Assembly (NCBI GenBank): GCA_009469665.1
Contig: SSTB01000245.1
Location: forward strand, 1 to 19,996
Source of the DNA: Azonexaceae bacterium
GTDB lineage: Bacteria > Pseudomonadota > Gammaproteobacteria > Burkholderiales > Rhodocyclaceae
DNA: 19,996 nucleotides
Reading direction: 5' to 3'
Position numbers and translations under genes: made by a program. Of this stretch, positions 1 through 7,283 are shown piece after piece. How positions within the stretch are numbered: the stretch's first letter is position 1; every line of letters begins with the position of its first letter. The notes under the pieces are model-generated. The model saw only the letters and a list, made by a program, of their open reading frames with translations, made no database searches and was not told the origin of the DNA.

Positions 1-1
1 C

Positions 2-517
2 GAAGAAGCCCTTTCCGGAGCGCTTTACGAAATCGAGCAGTCCTCCGCAGCCCTCCTCGCCATGACTGGCAAGATCGGCCAGTACCTGCGGGAGAACGAG
101 TGGCTCATGGGCATCAAGAGCCGGGCGGCGATTCCCGGGGGTGTGTGCGAATTCGACCTGCCTTCCTACCACTGGTGGCTGCACCGCGCGGGCGCTCAGC
201 GGCAGGACGCCCTGGCCGGCTGGACCAACCCGCTCTTGCCCCTGCGGGACGCCCTGGCGATCGTGCTGCGGCTGTTGCGCTCCAGCGGCCGGCCCAAGGC
301 TTATACCGCCGGCACCGGGCAATTTCAGCTCAATCTGGGGGGCAGCGCCGCCCAGATGGTGCGCATCTCCGTCGCCCAGGCCGATGCTGCGGTTCCTGAG
401 GTCAGCGCCAACAAGTACGCCCTGAATGTCCGCTTTACCAATCCGCCCAGCAGCGACGTGCGCAGCAAGATGTGCGACCGGGACGTCGACTTTGAGCTGA
501 CCTTTTGCAATCTTTAA
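2..517 (+). CDS. zapD: Cell division protein ZapD, C-terminal part (5' end outside window)
   Basis: The reading frame is open from the first bases, and about 171 C-terminal residues are present of a family usually near 250. The text resembles the ZapD (YacF, DUF1342) C-terminal beta domain: GIKSRAAIPGG, then FDLPSYHWWLH, then a final segment ending in DVDFELTFCNL. ZapD is a cytoplasmic protein that binds the FtsZ C-terminal tail and cross-links FtsZ filaments at the Z ring. The next gene is yacG, the usual partner in the coaE-zapD-yacG neighbourhood of beta- and gammaproteobacteria, which supports the call. Here the two genes are pushed apart by a structured repeat instead of lying nearly end to end. 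The family assignment is by recognition of conserved text; the N-terminal alpha-helical domain cannot be judged. Confidence 0.9.
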   Translation, partial: EEALSGALYEIEQSSAALLAMTGKIGQYLRENEWLMGIKSRAAIPGGVCEFDLPSYHWWLHRAGAQRQDALAGWTNPLLPLRDALAIVLRLLRSSGRPKAYTAGTGQFQLNLGGSAAQMVRISVAQADAAVPEVSANKYALNVRFTNPPSSDVRSKMCDRDVDFELTFCNL

Positions 518-524
518 GCCAAGG

Positions 525-692
525 CTGGTAGTCAGTCACATAGGTTCAGCGATGTTCGGCCCGCCCCGCATCCCCGCTCGCTTTGTCGCTCATCCTCGCC
601 ATAGCTTCGGCTATGGCTGCGGTTCGCTTCGCGCGATCCAAGCGCGGATGCGCGCCTCGGCATTCACGCAAACCTATCTGACTAACCACTAG
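525..692. repeat. Dispersed structured intergenic repeat, copy A
   Basis: This roughly 160-base block matches a second block at 8313-8463 over almost its whole length, with scattered substitutions and one 12-base gap. Its ends are imperfect inverted repeats: GTCAGTCACATAGGTT at 531-546 against AACCTATCTGACTAAC at 671-686, 14 of 16 positions pairing. Inside is a hairpin, GCCATAGC-TTCG-GCTATGGC, and further on a GC-rich stem around GCGCGATCC and GGATGCGCGC. It fills the whole zapD-yacG gap and ends 2 bases before the yacG start codon. The layout resembles a MITE or a large REP/BIME-type element. No transposase is present and target duplications are not obvious. Confidence 0.8.
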
Positions 693-694
693 CC

Positions 695-895
695 ATGACG
701 CGCAAGGTTCGTTGCCCCCAGTGCGGGGACGAAGCCCTGTGGGGGTCGGAAAATCCCTGGCGCCCTTTTTGTAGCGAGCGCTGCAAGGCCATTGATCTGG
801 GCTGCTGGGCTTCCGACGGCTATCGTATTGCAGTGGTGGACGAGGATGCAGGCGGCGAAGACGCTCCCAGGACATCAACGCGCGCCGGCGACTGA
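695..895 (+). CDS. yacG: YacG-type zinc-binding DNA gyrase inhibitor
   Basis: A 66-residue protein with the YacG signature: Cys7 and Cys10 in CPQC, Cys26 and Cys30 in CSERC, then the conserved [15 protein letters not shown] segment. The four cysteines bind one zinc. In E. coli, YacG binds the GyrB subunit and blocks DNA binding by gyrase. Length is typical of the family, with an acidic, disordered-looking tail after about residue 46. The ATG at 695 is the only start that keeps the first zinc knuckle. No clear Shine-Dalgarno sequence precedes it, because the repeat at 525-692 occupies the space directly upstream. The gene may therefore depend on transcription and translation signals carried by, or read through, the repeat. 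It converges with the minus-strand Nudix gene. Confidence 0.93.
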   Translation: MTRKVRCPQCGDEALWGSENPWRPFCSERCKAIDLGCWASDGYRIAVVDEDAGGEDAPRTSTRAGD

Positions 896-908
896 TCCCG
901 GCATCTTC

Positions 909-930
909 CCCCGCTGGCCTCTGAGCGGGG
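909..930. terminator. Hairpin between convergent genes, possible terminator
   Basis: CCCCGCT (909-915) pairs perfectly with AGCGGGG (924-930) around an 8-base loop. It lies between the yacG stop and the Nudix gene stop, where a shared terminator would be expected. There is no uridine run on either side, so intrinsic termination would be weak. Confidence 0.4.
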
Positions 931-933
931 CTC

Positions 934-1875
934 CTACCAACCGCGCATCAGGGCGATGCCGTGGGCTCCCCGGGACTGGGCGGTGTCGAGATGTTCAAGA
1001 CGAAGGCCCCCCAGGGCGAACACCGGTATTTCGGTTTCAGCCACCAGATCGGTGAAGGCGTCCCATCCGAGGCCTGCCTGGTCGGGGTGGGTGGGCGTGG
1101 GCATAACCGGCCCGAGCAGCGCGTAGTCGAGCCCGAGCGCCGCCGCCTGGCAGAGTTCTTCGCCGTCGTGACACGAGGCGCCGACCAGGGGGGCATTCGG
1201 CCGCTCCGAGGTGCGCCGAAGGCGCTCCGCCGGCAGGTGCAAGCCAGCGTGCAGCCGAGTTGCCAGGGCGGGATCGTCGTTGATGACCACGGTCAGGCCG
1301 CGGCTGCGGGCCATTTCCACCACGCTCTGGGAAAACCAGGCGCGAGGGCCTTCGGGCAAGGATTTCTCGCGCACCTGGATGAGGCCGACGCCCCGGCTTG
1401 CGGCGGTCTCCAGGCGCGCCAGTTCACCGTCCTCGCCGATTTCGGAGCAGTGGGTGATGCCCATGACGGTGGGCAGGGTCAGGGCATTGAGGATGGGGCC
1501 ATTGGCCGGAAGCACCGGTGCGACCCGAGGCGGCTCGGACCGCTTCAGCCAGGCGACGGCGCTGTGCTCGACCGGAGCCGTGACGCCGATCTCCCCCTCC
1601 CAGGCGGTGACGCGCCAGAAGTGGATGCGCACTGTCGCGTGGGGATAAACGAATCGGCGCGTGAGCCATGGTGTGGCGGCCTGCACGGCGATGCCCAGTT
1701 CCTCCTGGAGTTCGCGCACCAGCGCGGCGCGGATGGTTTCGCCGGGTTCCACCTTGCCGCCGGGAAATTCCCAGTAGCCGGCATAGACCTTGCCCGGTGG
1801 GCGCTGGGCCAGCAGAAATTCCCGACCGCCGTTGCGCAGGATGACGGCGGCGGCGACCTCGACCGGCGTGCTCAT
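934..1875 (-). CDS. Nudix hydrolase (MutT-like) fused to a thiamine-phosphate-synthase-like domain
   Basis: A 313-residue two-domain protein. Residues 1-130 are a MutT-like Nudix hydrolase with a complete Nudix box from Gly40 to Ile62: Glu46, then Arg54-Glu55-Leu56 and Glu58-Glu59, which bind metal. The expected role is cleansing 8-oxo-dGTP from the nucleotide pool. Residues from about 138 to the end resemble ThiE/TenI: GVGLIQVREKSL, then HLPAERL, then LLGPVMPTPTHP and FALGGL, which match the phosphate-binding barrel loops. This fusion is known in beta- and gammaproteobacteria, and the function of the second half is not established. The start overlaps the DUF815 stop by 4 bp, so the two genes are translationally coupled. 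The ATG at 1875 leads straight into the Nudix fold. A symbol is withheld because of the fusion. Confidence 0.92.
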   Translation of the reverse strand: MSTPVEVAAAVILRNGGREFLLAQRPPGKVYAGYWEFPGGKVEPGETIRAALVRELQEELGIAVQAATPWLTRRFVYPHATVRIHFWRVTAWEGEIGVTAPVEHSAVAWLKRSEPPRVAPVLPANGPILNALTLPTVMGITHCSEIGEDGELARLETAASRGVGLIQVREKSLPEGPRAWFSQSVVEMARSRGLTVVINDDPALATRLHAGLHLPAERLRRTSERPNAPLVGASCHDGEELCQAAALGLDYALLGPVMPTPTHPDQAGLGWDAFTDLVAETEIPVFALGGLRLEHLDTAQSRGAHGIALMRGW

Positions 1876-2750
1876 CGCCGGGGGCGGTGGCTGCCCGCCC
1901 AGTCCTTGGCGAATTGCCAGGCCACCCGGCCGCTGCGCGAACCGCGGGCCAGTGCCCAGTTGAGGGCCTCGCGCTGGGCGGCGGCAATGCGGGCCTCGCT
2001 TTCTCCAAAGGCGCGCAACCAGTGGGCGACGATGGCCAGGTAATGGTCCTGGTCGAAGGGGTAGAAAGAAACCCAGAGGCCGAAGCGCTCGGAAAGGGAA
2101 ATCTTCTCCTCGGTGCTTTCCCCGGGGTGAATTTCGTCCCCCACCCGATGGGCTTCGAGGTTTTCCGCAAAGTACTCGGGCATCAGGTGCCGCCGGTTGG
2201 ATGTGGCGTAGAGCAGCACATTCTCCGGCGCCGCCGCCACCGAGCCGTCGAGGACCGACTTCAGCGCCTTGTAGGCGGTCTCCCCGGCCTCGAAGGAGAG
2301 GTCGTCGCAGAAGACGATGAAGCGCTCCTTGCGTCCCGTCAGCAGTTCCACCAGGTCGGGCAGGTCGACCAGGTCGTCCTTGTCCACCTCGACGAGGCGC
2401 AATCCCCGGTCGGCGAATTCATTGAACACGGCCTTGACCAGGGACGACTTGCCCGAGCCCCGGGCGCCGGTGAGCAGCACATTGTTGGCCGGGCGGCGCG
2501 CCAGGAACTGGCGGGTGTTGGCGACGACGCGGGCTTTCTGCTCATCGATGCCGGCGAGATCGGCGAGGCGGATGGCGTGGGGCGCGCGCACGGCCTGGAG
2601 AGTGGATCGGCCGGCGCTGCGGCGCCAGCGGAAGGCACGGCCCGCGGCCCAGTCCACGGGCGGCGGCGGGGCAGGCAGCAGGGCCTCGGCGCGTGCCAGC
2701 ATGGACTCGAGACGCTCGAGCAGGATTTCGACGGACCTGGGCTCGCTCAT
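1872..2750 (-). CDS. DUF815-family AAA-type ATPase
   Basis: A 292-residue ATP-binding protein of the DUF815 family. It has a Walker A motif GARGSGKSS at residues 95-103, a Walker B strand FIVFCDD at about 144-150, and a sensor-like YATSNRRH near 182-188. The phrase LADLAGIDEQKARVVANTRQF just before Walker A is characteristic of the family. The reaction is presumably ATP hydrolysis; the cellular role is unknown, and the fold is related to DnaA/MoxR-like AAA proteins. It is the first gene of a two-gene minus-strand operon with the downstream Nudix fusion (4-bp overlap). Its start lies only 24 bp from the divergent mltA start, so promoters must overlap coding sequence. The DUF815 call is secure; no function is claimed. 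Confidence 0.9.
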   Translation of the reverse strand: MSEPRSVEILLERLESMLARAEALLPAPPPPVDWAAGRAFRWRRSAGRSTLQAVRAPHAIRLADLAGIDEQKARVVANTRQFLARRPANNVLLTGARGSGKSSLVKAVFNEFADRGLRLVEVDKDDLVDLPDLVELLTGRKERFIVFCDDLSFEAGETAYKALKSVLDGSVAAAPENVLLYATSNRRHLMPEYFAENLEAHRVGDEIHPGESTEEKISLSERFGLWVSFYPFDQDHYLAIVAHWLRAFGESEARIAAAQREALNWALARGSRSGRVAWQFAKDWAGSHRPRR

Positions 2751-2757
2751 TGAGGCG

Positions 2758-2764
2758 GTATACT
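2758..2764. promoter_or_regulatory. Possible shared -10 element of the divergent DUF815/mltA promoters
   Basis: TATACT at 2759-2764 lies 10 bases upstream of the mltA ATG. Its palindromic core GTATAC also reads as a -10-like sequence toward the DUF815 gene. No good -35 is visible for either direction. If used, both mRNAs would have almost no leader. Confidence 0.3.
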
Positions 2765-2774
2765 GCGCGGCTTG

Positions 2775-4073
2775 ATGAAGAAGCCTGCCACTCTATCCAA
2801 GTCCTTGGCAAAACTCCACGTTGCCGGTTTTGTCCTGGTCGCCCTCGCGGGTTGCGTCACTTTGGCCTCGTCGCCCTGGAACAATCGGGCCGCAGGGGCG
2901 CCGACGGCCGAGCCGGTACCCGCAACGCCCGCTCCAGCGATTTCTTCCGAGACCTGTCCGGCTCCGACCCCTTGCCCCGCCTGCCCGGTCTGCCCAACGG
3001 CAGTCCCAAGCGCTCCGGCAAGACCCCTCCAGGCCGTCGCCTGGTCCGAGATACCAGGTTGGCGCGAGGACGACCTGCGGGCCGCCTGGGCTCCCTTTCT
3101 GCAATCCTGCCGCGGGCTAGCCGGTCGTCCCCAGGGCAGCGCCTGGAAGCGCGTCTGTGATCTGGCCCGGGAAGTGGACGGCAAGGACGCCGCCGCCATA
3201 AGGCGCTTCTTCGAGGCCGAGCTGCGCCCCCACGCCGTTTTCGGCGCCGACGGCAACGCCAGTGGTCTCATTACCGGCTATTACGAACCCCTGTTGCGGG
3301 GGAACCGCGCGGCCGGGGGCCGCTATGTCCAGCCAGTGCACGGCGTGCCGGACGATCTGGTGACGGTCGACCTGGGCGATCTCTACCCGGAATTGAAGCA
3401 TCTGCGCCTGCGGGGCAGGCTTCAGGGCAACAAGCTGGTGCCCTACTACAGTCGGGGCGAAATCGCCGCCCAGGAAGGACGGTTCCCCGCCCGTACCCTG
3501 CTGTGGGTCGATGATGCTGTCGAACTATTCTTCCTCCACGTCCAGGGCTCCGGGCGTGTCAAATTGCCCGATGGCAGCCTGGTTCGCCTGGCCTACGGCG
3601 ATCAGAATGGGCACCCCTACCAGTCCATCGGCCGGCTCTTGGTCGAGCGAGGCGAGCTTCGCCTGGAAGAGGCCTCCATGCAGGGCATCCAGGCCTGGGG
3701 GCGGGCCAACCCGACCAAGCTGGCCGAACTGCTCAACGCCAACCCGAGTTACGTTTTCTTCCGCGAGGGTGGCAATGGTCAGGAAGGCCCGGCCGGCTCC
3801 CTGGGGGTTCCCCTCACGCCCGAGCGTAGTCTGGCGGTGGATCCCAGGACGATTCCCCTGGGAGCCCCGGTCTTTCTGGCCACCACGCAGCCCAATTCGA
3901 GCCGCCTCCTCAATCGGCTGATGATGGCCCAGGATACCGGCGGCGCCATCAAGGGCGCCGTGCGGGCTGATTTTTTCTGGGGCTTCGGACCCCAGGCCGG
4001 CGAGCAAGCCGGCCGCATGCGGCAGTCCGGCCGCCTATGGGTGCTCCTGCCACCGGAGGCCGCGCCGAGGTAA
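2775..4073 (+). CDS. mltA: Membrane-bound lytic murein transglycosylase A
   Basis: A 432-residue lipoprotein, counted from the ATG at 2775; a TTG directly before it is a less likely start. The N-terminus has a basic start, a hydrophobic stretch and a lipobox LAGC with Cys27 as the lipidated residue, followed by a Pro/Ala-rich tether. The MltA beta-barrel follows, with ITGYYEPLLRG, then LFFLHVQGSGRVKLPDG and YGDQNGHPYQSIGRLL. The C-terminal 3D (double-psi barrel) domain has AQDTGGAIKG and RADFFWGFG; Asp387 and Asp399 are the conserved acidic residues, one of which acts as catalyst. The enzyme cleaves the MurNAc-GlcNAc bond of peptidoglycan with 1,6-anhydro ring formation, from the inner face of the outer membrane. 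It stands alone on the plus strand, and amtB control sites begin right after its stop codon. Confidence 0.95.
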   Translation: MKKPATLSKSLAKLHVAGFVLVALAGCVTLASSPWNNRAAGAPTAEPVPATPAPAISSETCPAPTPCPACPVCPTAVPSAPARPLQAVAWSEIPGWREDDLRAAWAPFLQSCRGLAGRPQGSAWKRVCDLAREVDGKDAAAIRRFFEAELRPHAVFGADGNASGLITGYYEPLLRGNRAAGGRYVQPVHGVPDDLVTVDLGDLYPELKHLRLRGRLQGNKLVPYYSRGEIAAQEGRFPARTLLWVDDAVELFFLHVQGSGRVKLPDGSLVRLAYGDQNGHPYQSIGRLLVERGELRLEEASMQGIQAWGRANPTKLAELLNANPSYVFFREGGNGQEGPAGSLGVPLTPERSLAVDPRTIPLGAPVFLATTQPNSSRLLNRLMMAQDTGGAIKGAVRADFFWGFGPQAGEQAGRMRQSGRLWVLLPPEAAPR

Positions 4074-4075
4074 AT

Positions 4076-4094
4076 TGCACCAGAAAATGGCGCA
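4076..4094 (+). promoter_or_regulatory. NtrC-type enhancer site 1 upstream of amtB
   Basis: The sequence TGCACCAGAAAATGGCGCA matches the NtrC dyad TGCACYA-N5-TGGTGCA with one changed base. Its centre (4085) is about 117 bp upstream of the predicted amtB transcription start. It begins 2 bases after the mltA stop. Confidence 0.75.
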
Positions 4095-4105
4095 GTACCG
4101 CCGCA

Positions 4106-4124
4106 TGCACTATTGAAGTGCGCA
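4106..4124 (+). promoter_or_regulatory. NtrC-type enhancer site 2 upstream of amtB
   Basis: The sequence TGCACTATTGAAGTGCGCA has a perfect left half (TGCACTA) and a right half differing at two bases. Its centre is at 4115, exactly 30 bp (about three helical turns) from site 1, so two NtrC dimers would bind on the same face of the DNA, as at known paired enhancers. Confidence 0.7.
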
Positions 4125-4144
4125 GCCGGCGCCCTATTCTGTAG

Positions 4145-4157
4145 CAAGCCCTTGATT
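4145..4157 (-). promoter_or_regulatory. IHF-type bending site between enhancer and promoter
   Basis: On the minus strand this reads AATCAAGGGCTTG, a full match to the IHF consensus WATCAANNNNTTR. It lies between the NtrC sites and the sigma-54 core, where a bend would bring activator and polymerase together. Confidence 0.5.
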
Positions 4158-4175
4158 TTTGGCGAATCGATGCAC

Positions 4176-4191
4176 TGGAATGGTGCTTGCT
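4176..4191 (+). promoter_or_regulatory. Sigma-54 (RpoN) promoter of amtB
   Basis: TGGAATG-GTGC-TTGCT has the invariant GG (-24) and GC (-12) with exactly 10 bases between them, and a standard TTGCT -12 block. Transcription would start near 4202, leaving a leader of about 22 bases that includes the GGGAGG ribosome site at 4214-4219. Confidence 0.75.
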
Positions 4192-4223
4192 TTCACTTCC
4201 CGGTTCTTTGATCGGGAGGTTTC

Positions 4224-5426
4224 ATGGAAGCATTTCAGTCTGGAGGCAACGTCCTCTTCATCCTGCTGGGCGCCATCATGGTGCTCGCCATGCACGCCGG
4301 CTTCGCCTTTCTCGAAGTCGGAACCGTGCGCAAGAAGAACCAGGTCAATGCCCTGGTCAAAATCCTGAGCGATTTTGCCGTTTCCACCCTGGCCTACTTC
4401 TTCATCGGCTACAGCGTGGCCTACGGCGTCAATTTTTTTGCTGGGGCCGAAACCCTGCTGGAAAAGAACGGCTTTGAACTGACTAAGTTCTTTTTTCTGC
4501 TGACCTTTGCGGCGGCCATCCCTGCCATCATCTCCGGTGGCATTGCGGAGCGCGCCCGCTTCAATCCCCAACTGGCCGCCACCTTTCTGCTGGTGGGCTT
4601 CGTCTATCCCTTTTTCGAAGGCATCGCGTGGAATCAGGGTTACGGCATCCAGGCCTGGCTGAAGGCTTCCTACGGTGCCGAATTCCATGACTTCGCCGGT
4701 TCCGTGGTCGTCCACGCGATGGGCGGGTGGATCGCCCTGCCGGCCGTGTTGCTCCTGGGGGCGCGCCATGGGCGCTATTCCAAGACGGGCGCCATTTCTG
4801 CCCACCCGCCTTCATCCATTCCCTTCCTTGCGCTGGGCGCCTGGATTCTCACCGTCGGTTGGTTCGGCTTCAACGTCATGAGTGCCCAGACCCTGGACAA
4901 GATTTCCGGACTGGTGGCGCTCAATTCCCTCATGGCCATGGCGGGCGGTACCCTGGTTGCCCTAGTGCTGGGCAGGAACGACCCGGGTTTCGTCCATAAC
5001 GGACCTCTGGCCGGCTTGGTTGCCGTGTGCGCCGGCTCCGACGTCATGCACCCGATCGGCGCCCTGGTCGTGGGTGGCGTTGCCGGCGCCCTGTTCGTCG
5101 TCATGTTCACTCTGACCCAGAACCGCTGGAAGATCGACGATGTCCTCGGCGTCTGGCCCCTGCACGGTTTCTGTGGCGCCTGGGGCGGCATCGCTGCCGG
5201 GATCTTCGGTGCGCAGGCCCTGGGGGGGGCGGGTGGCGTGGCGTTCATGCCTCAACTGCTGATGACCCTTCTGGCCATCGCCATCGCCCTCATCGGCGGT
5301 GGCGTGGTGTACGGCGGCCTGAAGGCAGCCGTGGGCCTGCGCCTCGACCGGGAAGAGGAATTCGAAGGCGCAGACCTGTCGATCCACAAGATCACCGCAA
5401 CCCCCGAGCGGGAGGCCAACTGGTAG
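4224..5426 (+). CDS. amtB: Ammonium transporter, Amt family
   Basis: A 400-residue inner-membrane protein with about eleven hydrophobic helices, which takes up ammonium as a trimer. The twin pore histidines are His164 (VVVHAMGG) and His314 (LHGFCGAWGG). The segment LTFAAAIPAIISGGIAERARF carries the Phe-gate region and the Amt signature. It is shorter than E. coli AmtB, and no N-terminal signal peptide is seen. The ATG at 4224 has a good GGGAGG ribosome site 4 bases upstream. The control region (paired NtrC sites, IHF-type site, sigma-54 core) predicts strong expression only under nitrogen limitation. No glnK lies beside it, so its PII partner must be encoded elsewhere. The C-terminal tail from about residue 374 is short and acidic. 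The gene ends 33 bp from the convergent acyl-CoA ligase gene. Confidence 0.95.
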   Translation: MEAFQSGGNVLFILLGAIMVLAMHAGFAFLEVGTVRKKNQVNALVKILSDFAVSTLAYFFIGYSVAYGVNFFAGAETLLEKNGFELTKFFFLLTFAAAIPAIISGGIAERARFNPQLAATFLLVGFVYPFFEGIAWNQGYGIQAWLKASYGAEFHDFAGSVVVHAMGGWIALPAVLLLGARHGRYSKTGAISAHPPSSIPFLALGAWILTVGWFGFNVMSAQTLDKISGLVALNSLMAMAGGTLVALVLGRNDPGFVHNGPLAGLVAVCAGSDVMHPIGALVVGGVAGALFVVMFTLTQNRWKIDDVLGVWPLHGFCGAWGGIAAGIFGAQALGGAGGVAFMPQLLMTLLAIAIALIGGGVVYGGLKAAVGLRLDREEEFEGADLSIHKITATPEREANW

Positions 5427-5459
5427 AGACCGAAGCTCAGCGTCGGCTGCCGCCTGGGA

Positions 5460-7073
5460 CTATTCTCCGTCGGCGGGTGTCTGCGTCCTGAGACGCTTCT
5501 TGTCCAGCTTGCCGACGCTGGTACGGGGCAGTTCGCTGACGAAGTCGATGCGCTCGGGAACGGCGTAGCGCGAGACGCTGCCGCTCGCGGCGGCTTCCCT
5601 CACCAGTCGGCGCAGTTCCTCCGGGTCCACCTGACCGCCCGGTCGCAGGAGCACGAGCGCGTAGGGGCGTTCTCCCCAGTGGGGATCAGGGAAACCGATC
5701 ACGGCGGCTTCGGCGACGGCGGGGTGGCGTGAGAGGAGGTTTTCCACTTCCAGGGATGAAATCCATTCCCCGCCGCTCTTGATGACGTCCTTCAGCCGGT
5801 CGGTGATGCGCAGGCAGCCGTCCGGATCGAGGGTGCCGATGTCGCCGGTGTGAAGGTAGCCCCCGGCCCAGAGCTCCCGGGTGGCTTGCGCATTGCCGCT
5901 GTAGCTCGCGGTGAGCCAGGGGGCGCGGGCGACGATTTCGCCCGGGGTTTTGCCGTCCCGGGGGGTGTCTGCGAAGTCGGCGTCCACGGTGCGCAATTCC
6001 ACCAGAGGGACGGGATAGCCCGTGCGGCTGCGGGCGGCGAGGGCATCGCCGCCCTCATCGGGAACCCGCGCCAGGGTCAGCAGGGGGCCGGTTTCCGACA
6101 TGCCATAGCCGGCAAAGACATCGATGCCCCGGGCCAGAGCGGCGGCGGCCAGGCCTCCGGGCAGGGCGGAACCGCCAATGACGACCTTCCAGCGGGAGAG
6201 GTCGACCCGCTCCGAATCCGGGCTGGAAAGAAGCATCTGCATGACCGTCGGGACGCAGTGGGAGAAGGTGACCCCCTCGGCGGCGATTAGGTTCAGCAGG
6301 TGTTCCGGCTGGTAGCGCCCGGGATAAACCTGCTTGAGGCCGAGCAGGGTGGCGATGTACGGCAGCCCCCAGGCGTGGACGTGGAACATGGGCGTCAGCG
6401 GCAGGTATACGTCGCCCCGGTGGAGGCGGCCGGCGGCGGGCGCAGCCGTATAGGCGAGCGCCGCGGCCAGGGTGTGGAGCACGATCTGGCGATGGCTGAA
6501 ATGCACGCCCTTGGGGAGCCCGGTGGTACCTGTCGTGTAAAAGGTCGTCGCCCGGGTGCTTTCGTCGAAGTCTGGAAACGGGAAGTCGGCCGGGGCAGCA
6601 GCGAGCAGCGCCTCGTATTCGCCGGCAAAGGGCAGGGCCGCAGCGTCGTCTGGCGCGTCGTCTTCGATCAGGATGTAGGTTCTCACCCGGGGGAGGCGGT
6701 CCCGCAGACTCGCCAGGAGGGGGACGAAATCGCCATGCACCAGGATGGTCTCGGCGCCAGCGTGGTCGAGGGTGTACAGCACCTGTTCTGCCGGCAGGCG
6801 CACATTTACCGTTTGCAGGACGGCCCCCATCATGGGGACGGCGAAGAACGCTTCCAGGTAACGGTGGCTGTCCCAGTCCAGAACCGCAACCGTCGTGCCC
6901 GGGCCGACGCCGTATCCCGCCAGGACATTGGCCAGGCGGCCCAGACGCCGCTCAAACTCGCGGTAATCGTGCCGCCTGTCCCGGTAGACGATTTCCTGTT
7001 GCGGCGCAGTGGCCAATGGGGAATGCAGGAGCTGACGGATGAGAAGGGGGTAGGGATAGGCGGTGTCGGACAT
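5460..7073 (-). CDS. Acyl-CoA ligase, AMP-binding superfamily (AlkK-like)
   Basis: A 537-residue acyl-CoA synthetase that would activate fatty acids to acyl-AMP and then acyl-CoA. The ATP/AMP P-loop is TFYTTGTTGLPKG at about residues 177-189. It is followed by LPLTPMFHVHAWGLPY, typical of medium-chain AlkK-type enzymes, then GYGMSETGP, then GYLHTGDIGTLDPDG and DRLKDVIKSGGEWIS. The C-terminal adenylation lysine is Lys522 in SVGK. The frame is open further upstream, but the ATG at 7073 (MSDTAYPYPL) is chosen because a GGAGAG ribosome site precedes it and upstream residues look non-coding. It is divergent from the patatin-like gene across a 210-bp gap in which I see no convincing promoter. Chain-length preference cannot be read from the sequence. 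Confidence 0.93.
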   Translation of the reverse strand: MSDTAYPYPLLIRQLLHSPLATAPQQEIVYRDRRHDYREFERRLGRLANVLAGYGVGPGTTVAVLDWDSHRYLEAFFAVPMMGAVLQTVNVRLPAEQVLYTLDHAGAETILVHGDFVPLLASLRDRLPRVRTYILIEDDAPDDAAALPFAGEYEALLAAAPADFPFPDFDESTRATTFYTTGTTGLPKGVHFSHRQIVLHTLAAALAYTAAPAAGRLHRGDVYLPLTPMFHVHAWGLPYIATLLGLKQVYPGRYQPEHLLNLIAAEGVTFSHCVPTVMQMLLSSPDSERVDLSRWKVVIGGSALPGGLAAAALARGIDVFAGYGMSETGPLLTLARVPDEGGDALAARSRTGYPVPLVELRTVDADFADTPRDGKTPGEIVARAPWLTASYSGNAQATRELWAGGYLHTGDIGTLDPDGCLRITDRLKDVIKSGGEWISSLEVENLLSRHPAVAEAAVIGFPDPHWGERPYALVLLRPGGQVDPEELRRLVREAAASGSVSRYAVPERIDFVSELPRTSVGKLDKKRLRTQTPADGE

Positions 7074-7283
7074 CACGCTCTCCTGGGGTTCGTCAATGCA
7101 AGCTGAAAGTGCGCAAGCCTGGTTCGGCGTTGGGGGCTTGGTGCTCCTTGGAGCGCTGAGGTCGCTCGTGAGTACTACGCAGTTTGGCAAGGCGTGGATG
7201 CATTGGGGCGCTCATCAATCCAACGTGAGGCGGCGCAAACTTTGTGGCAGACTGCGGGTTTTACGACGTCATGTGAAATTGTC

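Noticed and set aside
546..878. Minus-strand open frame covering repeat copy A and yacG
   Set aside because: It runs antisense through the YacG zinc-finger gene; only the repeat part resembles copy B, which the repeat itself explains.
961..2043. Long plus-strand open frame (360 residues) across the Nudix and DUF815 genes
   Set aside because: Gly/Arg/Ala-rich text without domains, opposite two genes with complete catalytic motifs; an antisense shadow typical of high-GC DNA.
1887..2753. Plus-strand open frame of 288 residues opposite the DUF815 gene
   Set aside because: Same extent as the real ATPase on the other strand, with no recognisable motif and no ribosome site.
6300..7106. Plus-strand open frame of 268 residues opposite the acyl-CoA ligase
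   Set aside because: The opposite strand carries all AMP-binding motifs; this frame shows none.
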